A DNA stretch of 64,000 nt from Chrysomallon squamiferum (GCA_012295275.1 CM022665.1:1-64000), one strand, 5' to 3'; counted from the stretch's first letter, positions 48,355 through 59,789 are shown. Program-made: numbers and translations. The notes: generated by a model not told the origin, from the letters alone.

Positions 48355-48959
48355 CTGTAACTAAAACCGTCACTTTAAATAATGTCATAATACACACCTT
48401 TAGTATCTATGTGTAGTAAATAGTAATTTAATATACTATTACTGGTAATGATTAAATATTATATGATTGTGTGGTACTAACAATAACACAAATAAACAAT
48501 AAAACATTTGTAAATTCACATTAAAAAGTATCAACACTCAGACATTTACCTCAAAAACAATAAATTATTAATAATAATAATAAGAAGAAATAACTAATTA
48601 ACTAAATAAATAAACAAATAAAATAAATAATAATATTGTTTTAACGGTGTCTGACAAAAAAATACCATACAATACTTCATAAAAAACATATTTCAAAACC
48701 TCAAATAAATAGATTTTATATACACATAAATTATAGATACAGATATAGATCTACATATAGACAGATAGCTACATAGATTACAAATGTACTTATTAATATG
48801 AAGATTACTCTCCATGTGTGTTAATTAAACATGACTGAGTGATCTTGGGGAAAATCAGACTTCTAGAATCTTCATTATAAGTGATCAATGAATGAAGAGA
48901 TGATTCACAAGTGGAAGTTTTGTCTTCAGACTGCAACTTTTACCTGTTTTGTACATGGA

Positions 48960-49040
48960 TAATGTGTGTCTGTGTGTCTGTGTCTGTGTGTATGTGTGTG
49001 TGTGTGTGTGTGTGTGCACACAAAGACAGACAGACAGACA
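48960..49040. repeat. (GT)n microsatellite with GACA tail
   Basis: About 25 TG dinucleotides with interruptions, then four CAGA tetranucleotides. Confidence 0.92.
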
Positions 49041-49127
49041 GAGTGGATTGATAAATATAGATCTGTATTAGAAATCAGATAACTATTATCATTATCATTA
49101 TTGTTTCAAAATATTAACAATACTTAC

Positions 49128-49190
49128 TGTGTCTAGATGTTAGTAAATTAGCCATTAACCAATGACTGGATCTTGTTATCATGCAGAGAA
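49128..49190 (-). pseudogene. Slit relic: leucine-rich repeat exon, domain 2 (last repeat)
   Basis: The minus-strand exon between ATTTCAG and GTAAGTA reads SLHDNKIQSLVNG, stop, FTNI, stop, TH. It matches the Slit repeat S-L-Y-D-N-K-x-Q-x-x-A-x-G-T-F-x-x-L-x-x-I-Q-T. It is 63 bp rather than the 72 bp of an unbroken LRR exon (an in-frame 9-bp loss) and carries two stops. Phase joins correctly to the exon at 48190-48354. Confidence 0.87.
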
Positions 49191-49604
49191 CTGAAATAAT
49201 TAAAATAGAGATGTTTACACATTTATCTATATATATATGTTTAACAAAATCAGAATATTTTGATTGTGTATCTTTTATATAAAAAACAATAATGACAGAA
49301 GAAATACACATCCGGTAAAAACTATTTTGAATTCTTAAACTCAGGACATTTTTATTTCTTTCTTTCTTTCTTCTTTTTTTTTTTTTATTTTTGTTTTTGT
49401 TTATAATAAATTATGAAATTCAATTAATATTAATTTAAGATCCAAGTATTTCTAATTTTTATTGCAACAATTAGCAAAAATTAGAAAAAAAGAAAGAAAA
49501 AAAGAAAAATAAATATGTTACAAATTTTCTTTGTTTTTGTCTGATTCTATTTGTGTGTACATCTGTGTATGTGAGGCTATGTGTATATTTTTGCATGTGT
49601 ATAT

Positions 49605-49609
49605 ATATA

Positions 49610-49652
<43 letters not shown>
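49605..49652. repeat. (GT)n microsatellite
   Basis: About 22 GT dinucleotides in the relic intron. Confidence 0.95.
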
Positions 49653-49656
<4 letters not shown>

Positions 49657-49856
49657 CATGCTTTGGAAGGACATAACATTTCTCTATGTACTTCCAAATC
49701 AGTGTACATGTCAACACAGACATATGATGACCTAATAAATCTACAGCATCTCATTTTTCACAACTTGAAATTATTATTATTATTATATAGTATTTTAATG
49801 AATGTAAACTCTATTAGCTGACATTGTAACACAAACATCACTGTATGTCTACTTAC

Positions 49857-49928
49857 AACAAGTTTAAGTTATGCAGATCTTTGAAAGCATTGACATGAAC
49901 ACATGCAATTTTAATTGCATTGAGTAGG
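49857..49928 (-). pseudogene. Slit relic: leucine-rich repeat exon, domain 2 (third repeat)
   Basis: The minus-strand exon is exactly 72 bp between TATTTCAG and GTAAGT and is fully open: LLNAIKIACVHVNAFKDLHN then LNL. It matches the Slit repeat L-L-N-A-N-K-I-x-C-x-x-x-x-A-F-x-D-L-H-N-L-N-L. Its intact length and splice sites make it the best-kept exon of the set. Confidence 0.9.
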
Positions 49929-50104
49929 CTGAAATAAAAAACATTTTATTTGAACAATAAGTTATGCATAAATGACAATGTGCTTCCATTATGAATTAAT
50001 CATTGTTAAAATTGTTACTTCAATTCACCCTCTTTTCTGTAACATCTGTAAAGAAAGATGTTTTTGAAATAAGAAATAAAATGTAAACAAAATTACTCCT
50101 TAAA

Positions 50105-50290
50105 TATTAATAATTAGTATGCTAATTTCAATAATAATTATTATATTGACATAGTTCAATATTAATAATAGTTATTACATTGACTTATTTCAATATTAAT
50201 TATTATTACATGTATAATCATGTTGACTTATTTAAATCTTAATAATTATTAAGTACAACCATGTTGACTTATTTCATTATTAATAAATAT
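50105..50290. repeat. Minisatellite, unit about 50-60 bp
   Basis: Three to four imperfect copies around TTGACTTATTTCAATATTAA. Confidence 0.75.
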
Positions 50291-50546
50291 TAGGTTACAA
50301 TCATATCAGCAACTTGTATAAAAACATGAAAACAAAAAAATCAAAATCTGAAAAGAAACTTGCTGATTAAAAGCTGCAAGAGTTTTTTTTTAAATCAGTC
50401 ACCACAAACAGAAAGTCAACAAAACTTTTCATTAAAAAAATCTATTTAAAAATAAAATAGCAAAGGACATGACAGTGTTTAGAAAATAAAAATGAAAGGA
50501 TAAATTCAGTATGCAGTTGTGTATGCTGCACAACAACGATGCTTAC

Positions 50547-50614
50547 AGCAGTTGTAAAGATGTTAGTTGAGAAGACCTGGTAGAAGGTTGGAAAACTTGT
50601 TATCATAGAGAACT
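50547..50614 (-). pseudogene. Slit relic: leucine-rich repeat exon, domain 2 (second repeat)
   Basis: The minus-strand exon between TTTTTAG and GTAAGC reads VLYDNKFSNLLPGLLN, stop, HLYNC. It matches the Slit repeat V-L-Y-G-N-K-I-x-x-L-P-x-x-L-F. At 68 bp it is four bases short of 72, so it is frameshifted as well as stopped. Confidence 0.85.
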
Positions 50615-50834
50615 CTAAAAATAAACATAGGTAGGACAGTAAATACGTTAGATAAGTAATAAATAATTAAAGATATTAAGTGATAAACTAAATAATAAAT
50701 AATTAAAGGCATGAAAAGATAATGTAAATAACAGAATAGATATTTTAGATAACTAAGTGCATTTTACATTAATAATAATAATTAAAAGCTTTAATAAAAT
50801 AAGTATTTCAGGGCCAATCATTTTATTTAATACA

Positions 50835-51095
50835 TTTTTAGAATTCTGTAGACAAACATTTTAATATCTGTATTTTATTTATATTATTTGAAAATTCTGT
50901 AGACAAATATTTTAATATCTGGATTTTATTTATTAAACTTTAAGAATTTTGCATACAAGATTTTAATATCTGTATCTTATTATTAAACTTTGAGAATTTT
51001 GCAAACATACATTTTTAAATGTGTATTTTATTATTATATTTTGAGAAGTCTGTAAACAAACATTTTAGTATCTGTATTTAATCAGATTTTCAAGT
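50835..51095. repeat. Minisatellite, unit about 57 bp, five copies
   Basis: Imperfect copies around AATTCTGTAGACAAACATTT and TTAATATCTGTATTTTATT. Confidence 0.85.
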
Positions 51096-51191
51096 AACTG
51101 ACACTCTTAAATGTATCCATACATTTCCTGTAACACTCGCTTTTACTAAATAAGAAGGGAAGTTTAAATAAATAAATAGGTTATCACTTAC

Positions 51192-51261
51192 AAAGTCCTC
51201 AATGAATGCAGACCTGAGAAGGCATCCGATGCAATAATCAGTATCTGATTGTTACTCAGGT
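51192..51261 (-). pseudogene. Slit relic: leucine-rich repeat exon, domain 2 (first surviving repeat)
   Basis: The minus-strand exon reads (I)DLSNNQILIIASDAFSGLHS then LRT, ending at GTAAGTGA. It matches the Slit repeat I-D-L-S-N-N-Q-I-x-x-x-A-x-D-A-F-x-G-L-x-S-L. The acceptor AG falls two bases into the expected repeat, so the exon is 70 rather than 72 bp and the true acceptor may have been lost. No earlier Slit exon (domain 2 LRRNT, domain 1) was found to 52.9 kb. Confidence 0.87.
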
Positions 51262-51279
51262 CTATGTGAAATGCACAAA

Positions 51280-52890
51280 ACTAAATAAATAAATACAAAA
51301 TTACAGTAAGAGAAATCTAAACACCCTGCCTTTATAATCATACAATAAAATGTTTTCATTAATCAAAATTAAATCAGTGCAGAATGTACTCATTAAAAAG
51401 AGAGAGGCGCAATCGATTACTGTAAAATGATAACGAAACTTGAGAAAATACATTAAAGGTCGTATTTAGTCAATATAAATGTAAAAAGCAAATTGATCAC
51501 GTATTATTTGAATGATTGTATTGATACCTACATTATAATGCTTGGTAACTGTTTTAGAACAGAAAACTAAAAACAAAATTAGTTAAAAATTAATGTTTCG
51601 CTCTTTTTCCTTAAAAAAAAGAAGAAAAAAAGGATTCACTTTCTAAAACCTGTACTGTTATGCATGCAAACAATGATTTTCCTGTTTTGATTTTTAAAAA
51701 TTCATTGGTCCTTACTACTTTTAACACCCATTCTTGAAAAGGAACAACTGGAATCTGATAAGCTGGATGTAATTTTTTTGTTTTTTTTTTGTTTATTAAA
51801 TTTTCAGAATAGAATAAACAGATATTATAAATTTGATTTTCCTGAAAGGCATCTACTGAGCTAGCGAACAATATGTCCGATGCGGAATAATATATAACAA
51901 ACACGATATTTATTAAATAAATTGCATTATATATCTGAAATTTTATTTTTGCTATAGCTCTGAAACCCATATACTTTATTTTATCATAAAAATGAATATG
52001 TTTTATATCTTAGAAGTTTAAACAGTTATTGAAATTCCGAACTATTTGTTTGAAAGAACCGACGTGCGATAAACTGTTCGATGGCGTTTTTGTTCGCGGA
52101 TTTCACAGCGGTTGGAATTGTTCGCTGCCTTTATTTCAGATGTTGGCAAATTAAGGTAAACAAACTTATTGATCGAGCTATAAGCAAACCTTTTACATGA
52201 AATAAATATTTGCGATAAAATTATTAATAGTGGCTACTGTGTTATGACTTATAGAAAAAGAGGACACCCAAATAATATTTTTTGGGCGATTAACCCATAA
52301 TTATTTTTAACATCCCAGTCGCTTAAACGGAAATTTGGAAAATACCTGCATATTACCTGTCATACTAAGAAATCTGTTTTGTAATATAAATTGTTATTTT
52401 ATAACTGTTTAAATATTTCAGTCAGAACATGTAACTAATTACATCTTTTGATAACTTTTAATATTTTATGACATTAGCTGTTACATATTTCTTCATAATG
52501 CTGAGATGATACAATTTTAAATTTGTAATTTTCATATTTCATTTTAACTGTAGCAAGTTTTTAAATGTAACTCTATGTTACACGGTATACTGGTATTCAG
52601 CTGAGTCGTTTCCATGTTTTATTTTTCAGGTTTAATCATTAATATTTCACACAGCTGTTAAATGTTTCCTTGTAATGTTCATCTACATTATGTTTCATAT
52701 TTTATACTATGTGTCTTTCTGTTTTTTGTTTATATATATATATATATATCTCAGTTTGAACGTCTCAGTTTTTTCTGTGTTCAGTATTTCAGAAACTGAC
52801 TGTTGTTGCTGAAAGTGGAAATCTTTCTTCAACATTTTTATTTTTATTTGCTGCTGGTGATATGGTGTCACCTGTATTTAAACTGAACAA
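51280..52890. other. AT-rich DNA, no gene recognised
   Basis: Contains a minus-strand 119-codon frame (51611-51970) with no domain I recognise and a T-rich tract inside; not called. A short TA tract is at 52731-52750. Confidence 0.5.
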
Positions 52891-52898
52891 TCATTCAT

Positions 52899-52997
52899 GG
52901 CCCTCCTGTTGATGATGGTTTTCCAGGAACTCCTGGTGTTGCAGGTAGAAAATCATTTCCAGGTGAAAAAGATAACCATGTTTCCCTGGACAGTGAG
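52899..52997 (+). pseudogene. Collagen IV-like relic: Gly-X-Y exon
   Basis: Reads GPPVDDGFPGTPGVAGRKSF then PGEKDNHVSLDSE and ends at a good donor (GAG|GTAAGT). In the triplet register Gly should recur every third residue; it holds at six triplets, and at five it has become Val, Ser, Asp, Val and Asp, each one base away from a Gly codon. That pattern is what relaxed selection would leave on a collagen exon. The 5' limit is uncertain because stops precede it. Confidence 0.83.
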
Positions 52998-53454
52998 GTA
53001 AGTGTGTCATATATATAAATAAACAAAAAATCAGAACTGACAGAAATTGTGTACCATAATCAGTTATCTAATGATACTACCAATACTATTAGTTTCCAGC
53101 ATTTACCAAACTGTAACATGTTTTATATACAAACAATTTATTTAAAAAGAATAAGGAATGTTACATTGAAAGGGATAAAAATAAAAGTTTTTGATTATTT
53201 AAATATGTGTTTCGAACATTTCAATGGTCCAAGAAGTGACACTGGAACATTATTAATAGTTCTAATCTTTATCACTATCTGATGATGTGTTACTTGGTAA
53301 CAGTGAAAAGAAAATACATTTAAACCATTTTTATTTATAAACTTTCAGGTTCTAAATTATATTTCATAGTCTGTGTTTTCAGAATAAAGCTGAACAACAT
53401 ATTTGTTTTTAAAATGTTTGTAATAATTACAATTGCCTAGGTTTTATTTATGGG

Positions 53455-53650
53455 TCATTCCGTGTCAAATCACCCCCCAAAAAAAGAAATTTAAACCCGA
53501 CCGTCTCAGATTTTTATAAAATTTGGTATACTCGTTGACTGGGATCCCACAGCACCAAATCTGAAATGTTAGCCCAATCAGACCAGTGGTGTGGGAGATA
53601 TGGCCCACCGAATTTTGAGATTTTTGCCAAAAATGGGTGTGACCACCAAC
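53455..53650. repeat. Probable interspersed repeat (GGTCATTCCGTGTCAAAT type)
   Basis: Composition and style differ from the surrounding AT-rich DNA: GGTCATTCCGTGTCAAATCA, a C run, a CGACCGTCTCAG word, TTTTGGTATACTCG-like sequence and a purine-rich end. It looks like part of a family spread by transposition; 54115-54300, with its GTTCCAATGTGCCAG word, may belong to the same element. No coding capacity is visible. Confidence 0.45.
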
Positions 53651-53853
53651 CTTAGAACCCTAAAATTTATTTTTTAAACTGTAATAAGACCTAACAGTTA
53701 CTGAATACAAGTCTGGCTTAAGAGACAACTTTAACATCTTTTAATCTAGACAAGCAGCATGTCTTGTACAAGTAACTGTCAAATTAAGACTATTATAAAA
53801 ATACCCAGTTAATTAATACCTGAATAATAAAATGGTATTTCTGTCTGTTACAG

Positions 53854-53948
53854 ATTATGACAGTTTTTCAGGTAAAAAAGGTGAAGCTGGTTACCCCGGA
53901 GAACTTGGTATCCATGGACAGGATGTTTGTGTCATGGGCAGGATTTGG
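53854..53948 (+). pseudogene. Collagen IV-like relic: second Gly-X-Y exon
   Basis: After an acceptor (CTGTTACAG) it reads YDSFSGKKGEAGYPGELGIH then GQDVCVMGRIW. Five consecutive triplets keep Gly, followed by a Gly-to-Val change and loss of register. A possible donor GTAATT follows at 53949. Confidence 0.78.
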
Positions 53949-54742
53949 GTAATTGAGCTATCTTAATTTATTAAACTTATGAGTTAGTTTCATGTTCTAA
54001 TGTTATCAAAACTGAAGGTTGAAATAGAAGCATTGATTTTTTTTTTTTTTTGTACCTGATATAAAAAAATTAAATAAAATAAAAAAATGTTTTCTTCAAA
54101 TTCATTTGAAGCACAAGATTATAAGTATGTTCCAAAAAAGTTTGGTTCCAATGTGCCAGAAAATGTTCTGTTTCATTGGATAGAGCCTTAAGAATCTAAC
54201 AAAATGAGACCCAAAATTGCCAATTTTCTTAAATATCTTGGAAAATTGAAGGAGTTATGGCAATTTCAGATGCTGACAAATGTACCAATTTGCATATATT
54301 TTTATTAAAAAAATCATTCACCTGCTAAGCCTACTTGGATGACTTTGTAAGGCAAATTTTAAACTTTTTTCACAAGAATATTGGAGATGCTTATGGTTAA
54401 TTACTTAATAGAAATAAAATGTTCGAAAGCAAGGATACATAGAAATGTTTACAGAACATCATCAAAAAAGATTTATGCTCAGAAATCTATTTATAGGCTG
54501 TCAGCAGGCCATTTTCTGATGGTCCTCTCCCCATCTGCTGCTACTAGAGAACAGTATTAGCAGTGATACTGGAAAAGCTGAGATAGTGGAAAGTGTGTAA
54601 TTGTAACATTGCTACAGTATATTTTAAAAATTTTAGCTTTACTTAGGATACACATTTATTGAATGAGAAAATGGTTTAGGTATTACAAACAAACAGAAAG
54701 ACTATTCTAACTAACAGTAAAAAAATAAACATTACACTGCAG

Positions 54743-54924
54743 GTAGTGCTGTGAGCTGTTTGAGCTTTACAACCATGTTTTTATGTTCTGCAACATCAAC
54801 AATGTGTGCACCACAGCATCACAGAATGATTAAAGTTACAGACAGTGTTGATGAGGTTGATGATGAATCCAGCGAGAGGTGAACAGACAGGCAGACACTA
54901 GCAGTTTGTGAATCTCCAGACCCT
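54743..54924 (+). pseudogene. Collagen IV relic: NC1 domain exon
   Basis: After acceptor CTGCAG the frame reads SCLSFTTM. A one-base shift then gives FMFCNINNVCTTASQND, stop, SY, and a later shift gives AVCESPDP directly before donor GTAAGT. These are the NC1 landmarks G-S-C-L-x-x-F-x-T-M-P-F, F-C-N-I-N-N-V-C-x-x-A-S-x-N-D-Y-S-Y and A-V-C-E-x-P. NC1 is the C-terminal trimerisation domain of basement-membrane collagen. At least two frameshifts and several stops are present. Confidence 0.9.
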
Positions 54925-55342
54925 GTAAGTCCTCCCTTGTACCCATTTTAATAATGCATTAATATTTAATCATGAATATTCATATTTGTATTAGATAGGT
55001 AACTGTGACTACTATATGATATTTTTAACATTTAGAAGTATTCAGTATATAATCATTATTTATTTGTGAATACATTTTCAGTGTAAGATTTTTTTATTAC
55101 AATCATAAATTTGAATTTTTGTAATGTTTATTAATTTAATACTTATTGATAGGAATTAATTTTGAATTTTGAATTAACATTCAATATTTATTGATATGAT
55201 TTAAAATGTATATTTGCAAATTATGCAATATGTTTTTAATATGGTATTTAAAATTAAAATATGGAGTTTGTTTTTTTACAAATATTAGTATTGTAAAGTT
55301 GTAATTATTACTTCCCTTACTTTGAGATTTTTTTTCTCACAG

Positions 55343-55444
55343 GTTTTAGCTGTACACAGTCAGACAATGCTGAATCCAGAGTGTTCACTGGTCTGGTGTG
55401 GATTATGGACTGGCAACAGTTTTGCCCTGTTAAATTTGAAATAA
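55343..55444 (+). pseudogene. Collagen IV relic: following NC1 exon
   Basis: After acceptor TTCTCACAG it reads VLAVHSQTMLNPECS and LVWCGLWTGNSFALLNLK, stop. This matches NC1 V-x-A-V-H-S-Q-T-x-x-x-P-x-C-P-x-G-W-x-x-L-W-x-G-Y-S-F. The join with the previous exon (AVCESPDP then VLAVHSQT) is in phase and gives the expected continuous NC1 sequence. The rest of the second NC1 half is missing. Confidence 0.9.
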
Positions 55445-55449
55445 GTTGG

Positions 55450-57800
55450 TTTACTGCTAAAAAGTTTTAATTTTGTAACTTCAACTTAGAAATTCATTCC
55501 ATTTGATTTTATTGAAAACCAAGAAGTAATATGTTTGTTACAGTTTGTATTTATTTAATATAACTGATGGTTTATTCAGGGTCATTAGTGTTGTTGTCAT
55601 AACCCTGGGTCAGTTTGTCCTCTTTGGAAATGCCAATCTTACAATACTTTTTATACTTAATCTTTCTGTGTCAGTGGCTATCTTTTTTTAAGTTCTTTGA
55701 TTTGAAACCCTGTCTTGTTTGCTTGTTCCTCAGTCATGATTATTATTTTATTCCTAACCCTTCTCTACCATCCCTACACCCCAATATATAGTATTATTGA
55801 AATATATTAATTCAGCTTCTATCAATATTAAAAACAAATTTTAAAATAATTATTAAATTATTAAATTTTGCAGTCTGTTAAAATATTATTATTTTTAATA
55901 TTTATTTATTGATGTATTTATTTATTAGTTAGTTTGTTTGTTTATTATTTAAATATATTAATTTACATTTACTTTTTCTTACATTTAAAAGATAACTGAA
56001 AGTTAAATAGTTGGCTTTGAGTGAGTGTGTGTTTTAGTATGCTTGTGTGTTCTTGTTTTATCATGAAAGCTGCATTATTATTTTTTATTTTTTTTATTTA
56101 ATATTGAGTGATAATTAATAGCCTGACTTGAAATTAAAATTGAAGAGTAAATTGCAGATATATAATCATAAAGTTACAAAGGAAAAAAAAACAACAAAAG
56201 ACAACACAACCTAAAAACCTCTCCAGTTTTATAAATACTTTAATCCAAGGTTTAAATTAATTTCATGTTGGAGAAACAAATCTGTTTCCATGTTGTTACT
56301 GAATTTGTTATTATTCTTAATATTTTAATTCTTTTTTTTCATCTGTAGGAACTTAGAAGTTAGGGAAATGAATTTCTTCATTATGTTTTTTTGGACATCT
56401 CTAGAAACCCGCTTGGTCTTTTGAAAGATGTCACAGAAAGATCTCTGGCCTCATTAATGGAAATGTGAGTGGATTTCCTAAGAAATATTGTCATGGTGTT
56501 TCTAATTCTGCAGCAAAGTTGGTTGTGGCAGTTCCCTGTATTACCTCTCTTTCAGCGAATGATATTTCATTTAATCAGGAATTAAAGTTTTAATGTTTTA
56601 ATTAAACATAATTTAAAAAATTTTATTTTACTATAATTTTGCAACAATGTAAATAAAAAAATCATGACTAAAAAATGACCTTGTAAAATTACTGAATATT
56701 TTCATTATGTTGTTTTAATAACCATACAAATGCAAACTTGACTTCAGTGAATGAACTGTTTTATATTCTTAAAAGAAAAGCATTTAAGTATTTTAATTGA
56801 TGCAGTATTTCACTCTAGAAGCAAAATCAAAGAAACTATCATGTATTAATATTGTTATCAATATAATATTTTTTCTTTTTTCTTTTCTTTATTCTTTATT
56901 TTATAATTTTTTGTTTTTTTATGAAATTGATAAATTGTAAATTATTTCAAGATTATGAATATCTTGTGCAGGTAGTTGTTCCATATCTGACAGGTACAAT
57001 CTCCATGGTGACCAGACAGGTGAACTAAGAAAAAAGGGAGGTAATTCATCAGGTCACACTGTGGCATGTGTGAAGAGTCTGTGAAATGAAACATTGGTTT
57101 TACACTCTTCATGCAGAAGTCCATGGCATCATGTTCACTTGTTTACATGCTGCTTCCAAACAACACTCTAGGTACATATGTCTCAGTCTTTCAACTTTTG
57201 AAGATTGACGCAGAAAGAAACTTCAACCTGAAACCACAGATTATCCACACCTAACACATTTTTTATTTTTGTTTTATTAATTTCTTTTTTAATTTAATAA
57301 TATAAATATTTACACAAAATATATAATAAATAAACAGGGCACTATTTATGTATTTTTTAATTATTATTTTAATTTTTGGCTACATTTTAATAAACATCCT
57401 TTTTTGGTTTTAGTTGTAGAGTTCATAACAGAGATACTACTGTGGTCCTGGTGGTTTGCTCCCAGCATATTCAAAACAACAAACAGCAGCTTTTAATATG
57501 TTAACACAACAGAGGTTAGCTGCTCATTTGTTATTACAGATTAGCAGTACACATGACAACAGCACACTGATAAAAGTGCTTATGTCTCTATGTCCTTAAT
57601 ATATATAGATCTAAACAAAATAAGTATCATTTTGAACCACAGTTAATCCTGGCACAAAAGGAATCTCTGATAGGTTTTGACAATATCGTGAACCAGTGTC
57701 AAAACTGTTATTTGTGATCATGAAATTTAAAATAAAAGCATGGCTACAGCCTTTTTAGAAAACAATTTACTTTAAAGCTTGATGGAAGATTACTCCTCAA
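55450..57800. other. AT-rich DNA, no gene recognised
   Basis: T-rich tracts and short stop-bounded frames. A 60-codon minus-strand frame at 56942-57124 and an exon-like stretch at 56345-56465 show no recognisable domain. Confidence 0.5.
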
Positions 57801-57807
57801 CAATAAG

Positions 57808-58270
57808 GGAGTTTGCTTCCCAGAAGTGTCAGTTGAATAATTCTGTGGATGGAATCATTTAGCGATTTGACAGAAACTTAAGTAACAGAAATGGTGTTTG
57901 GCGCAGTACTTCAAAAAAATGTCCAGATTGGATCAAATTCAACGATAAACAGGTGACAAATGTAAAAGTGCACAGTCACTGTACAAAATGTGGCTGAAAT
58001 TGAAGTGAAACAGTGTCTATCTACAATTCAACAGAGATCTACAATTTCTCAAGCTGTTCTTTTACAACAAGGTGTTGCTCAACTTCCGAAATATACATCC
58101 AGTGAAAGAATGACTGAGAAGAAATGGAAGTTGGATGGTGAACCTGTGCCGATTCCAAGAACTGTCAGTGAAATTAACATTCCAGAAATGCTGAAAAAAA
58201 CTGAGAGGAGACAAATTTCTGCTACATGACTCTGCACTATTCTTCATCTTTGGAACTAAAGTTTTTTAAA
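57808..58270 (+). mobile_element. FLYWCH / Mutator-like (MULE) transposase relic, N-terminal part
   Basis: Reads FASQKCQLNNSVDGII, stop, RFDRNLSNRNGVWRSTSKKC, then DKQVTNVKVHSH, a FLYWCH zinc finger (F...G..F..R...N...W.C....C....V....H.H) in which the first zinc Cys after Trp is Ser. A frameshift near 57985 leads into NVAEIEVKQCLSTIQQRS, then VPIPRTVSEINIPEMLKK and, one frame over, GDKFLLHDSALFFIFGT. This order (FLYWCH, linker with S-E-x-x-I-P, then a D-S-containing stretch) is that of FLYWCH-containing MULE transposases. The DDE catalytic core is absent. Confidence 0.8.
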
Positions 58271-58271
58271 T

Positions 58272-58280
58272 GATAATTAA

Positions 58281-58310
<30 letters not shown>
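58272..58310. repeat. (AAT)n microsatellite
   Basis: About 10 ATA-type triplets just after the transposase relic. Confidence 0.93.
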
Positions 58311-58311
<1 letters not shown>

Positions 58312-59785
58312 ATTTAATTGTCGGCACATTTTTGTCTTGCCTGCTTATGTCATTCCACCCATAACAACACACACCTCATATTTTCTCAGAATTTTTTATT
58401 TTAATAGATGTTGTACTTGTTTATGTATTTTGTAGGGCTTTCGAATTTTTAAATTACTTTTATTAATTTTAGTTATTGTTATTGTTATTTGTTTATTTTT
58501 TCATTTTTATTTTACTTTTATTTTTTTTATTTATTTAATTACTTAGTTTATTGTTATAGTTATAAATATTTGTTTAAATTAAATAGAATTTATTTCAGAT
58601 AAACATTTTAAATGTTACTATTGAGGATCAGCTGTACTGAAGCAGTGCTGGAGAAAATAAAAATGTCATGCTGTCTCTGATCACATGAAAACAGGAAAGC
58701 TTCCTCAACTGTTTTCATTAATACAACAGAATTAACTGACTGTTCATTACATGTAGGTTTTTCAAGCACTGTGTTTAAAAAGATTAGTATGAAGCGAATA
58801 AAAACGTATGAACATAGATTCAGGTGAGACATTCGGATCAAAAGACGATTGTTTTCTCTTTTTTATAAATATTATATATTTATTTTTTTGCTTTGAATAT
58901 AGACAGATAAATAGATACACAGATGTTATTTATTTTTTATTATTACCTTTTAGGTATCATTTTTTGTAGTTTCCTTTTAATTAATTTTTTTATTTACTTT
59001 ATATTTATTATTATTATTTTAAATTCCTTCAGAATCAGTAATCTAAACAATCCAATACCAGATCAGCCCAGGAGAGAGTCTGCTACTCTGAGCTGACAAA
59101 AACAGATGAAGAATTTTGTCTGAAATATTCAGTCAGATATGAGAAGTCAACCATTATCCAGAAAGTGAGTCAATTTGTTAGAGCATATTTTTTGATTTAG
59201 TAACTGTAGTACATACATACAGACATATTAATGTTTTAAATGAAACATTTATAAATTAAAAACAAGAAAGTGAATGTTACTTTGTAAAATTATTTATGTC
59301 CATACTTCATATTTGATTTATTCAAACTCATGTTAACGTCAGATGTCCCCTGTCAATACTTTCGATAACATTTAAATAACAATTTGCTTTTGTTTCCAGT
59401 GAATGAAACTATTATCAATGATAAATTTAAATTTTTTAAGTAAACTATATATTTTTTTCTATTACTTTACATGTTAAACTAGACTTGTTGACCAGAAAAA
59501 TGCCAAATAATTAAATCACAACCCATCCCATTTGAATCACAACAAACCTTCATTTTACATGGCAAATTGTACAGTGCACATTAATATAATTAATAAAACT
59601 GAATATTATTTTTATTTTAATCGTAACATTTTTTAATTTTCTTTAGGGTCTTTTATTATGAACTTGGTTTGAGAATGAAAGGAAACATGTGAGAAGTAAA
59701 CGGAAGATAAACATCTCCACAACAACTATGAAGAATTGAATGCTAGGAGAATACTGAAAGTACAAATCCACTAATCTTTATATGC
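58311..59785. other. AT-rich DNA with one unassigned exon-like segment
   Basis: Segment 59020-59165 ends at a donor-like AAA|GTGAGT and one frame contains TDEEFCLKYSVRYEKSTIIQ, which is protein-like but not assignable. The rest is T-rich low-complexity sequence. Confidence 0.4.
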
Positions 59786-59789
59786 AGTT

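Noticed and set aside
51611-51970. 119-codon minus-strand frame next to the Slit relic
   Set aside because: I tested it as an upstream Slit exon, but there is no LRR or LRRNT pattern and no splice sites in the right phase.
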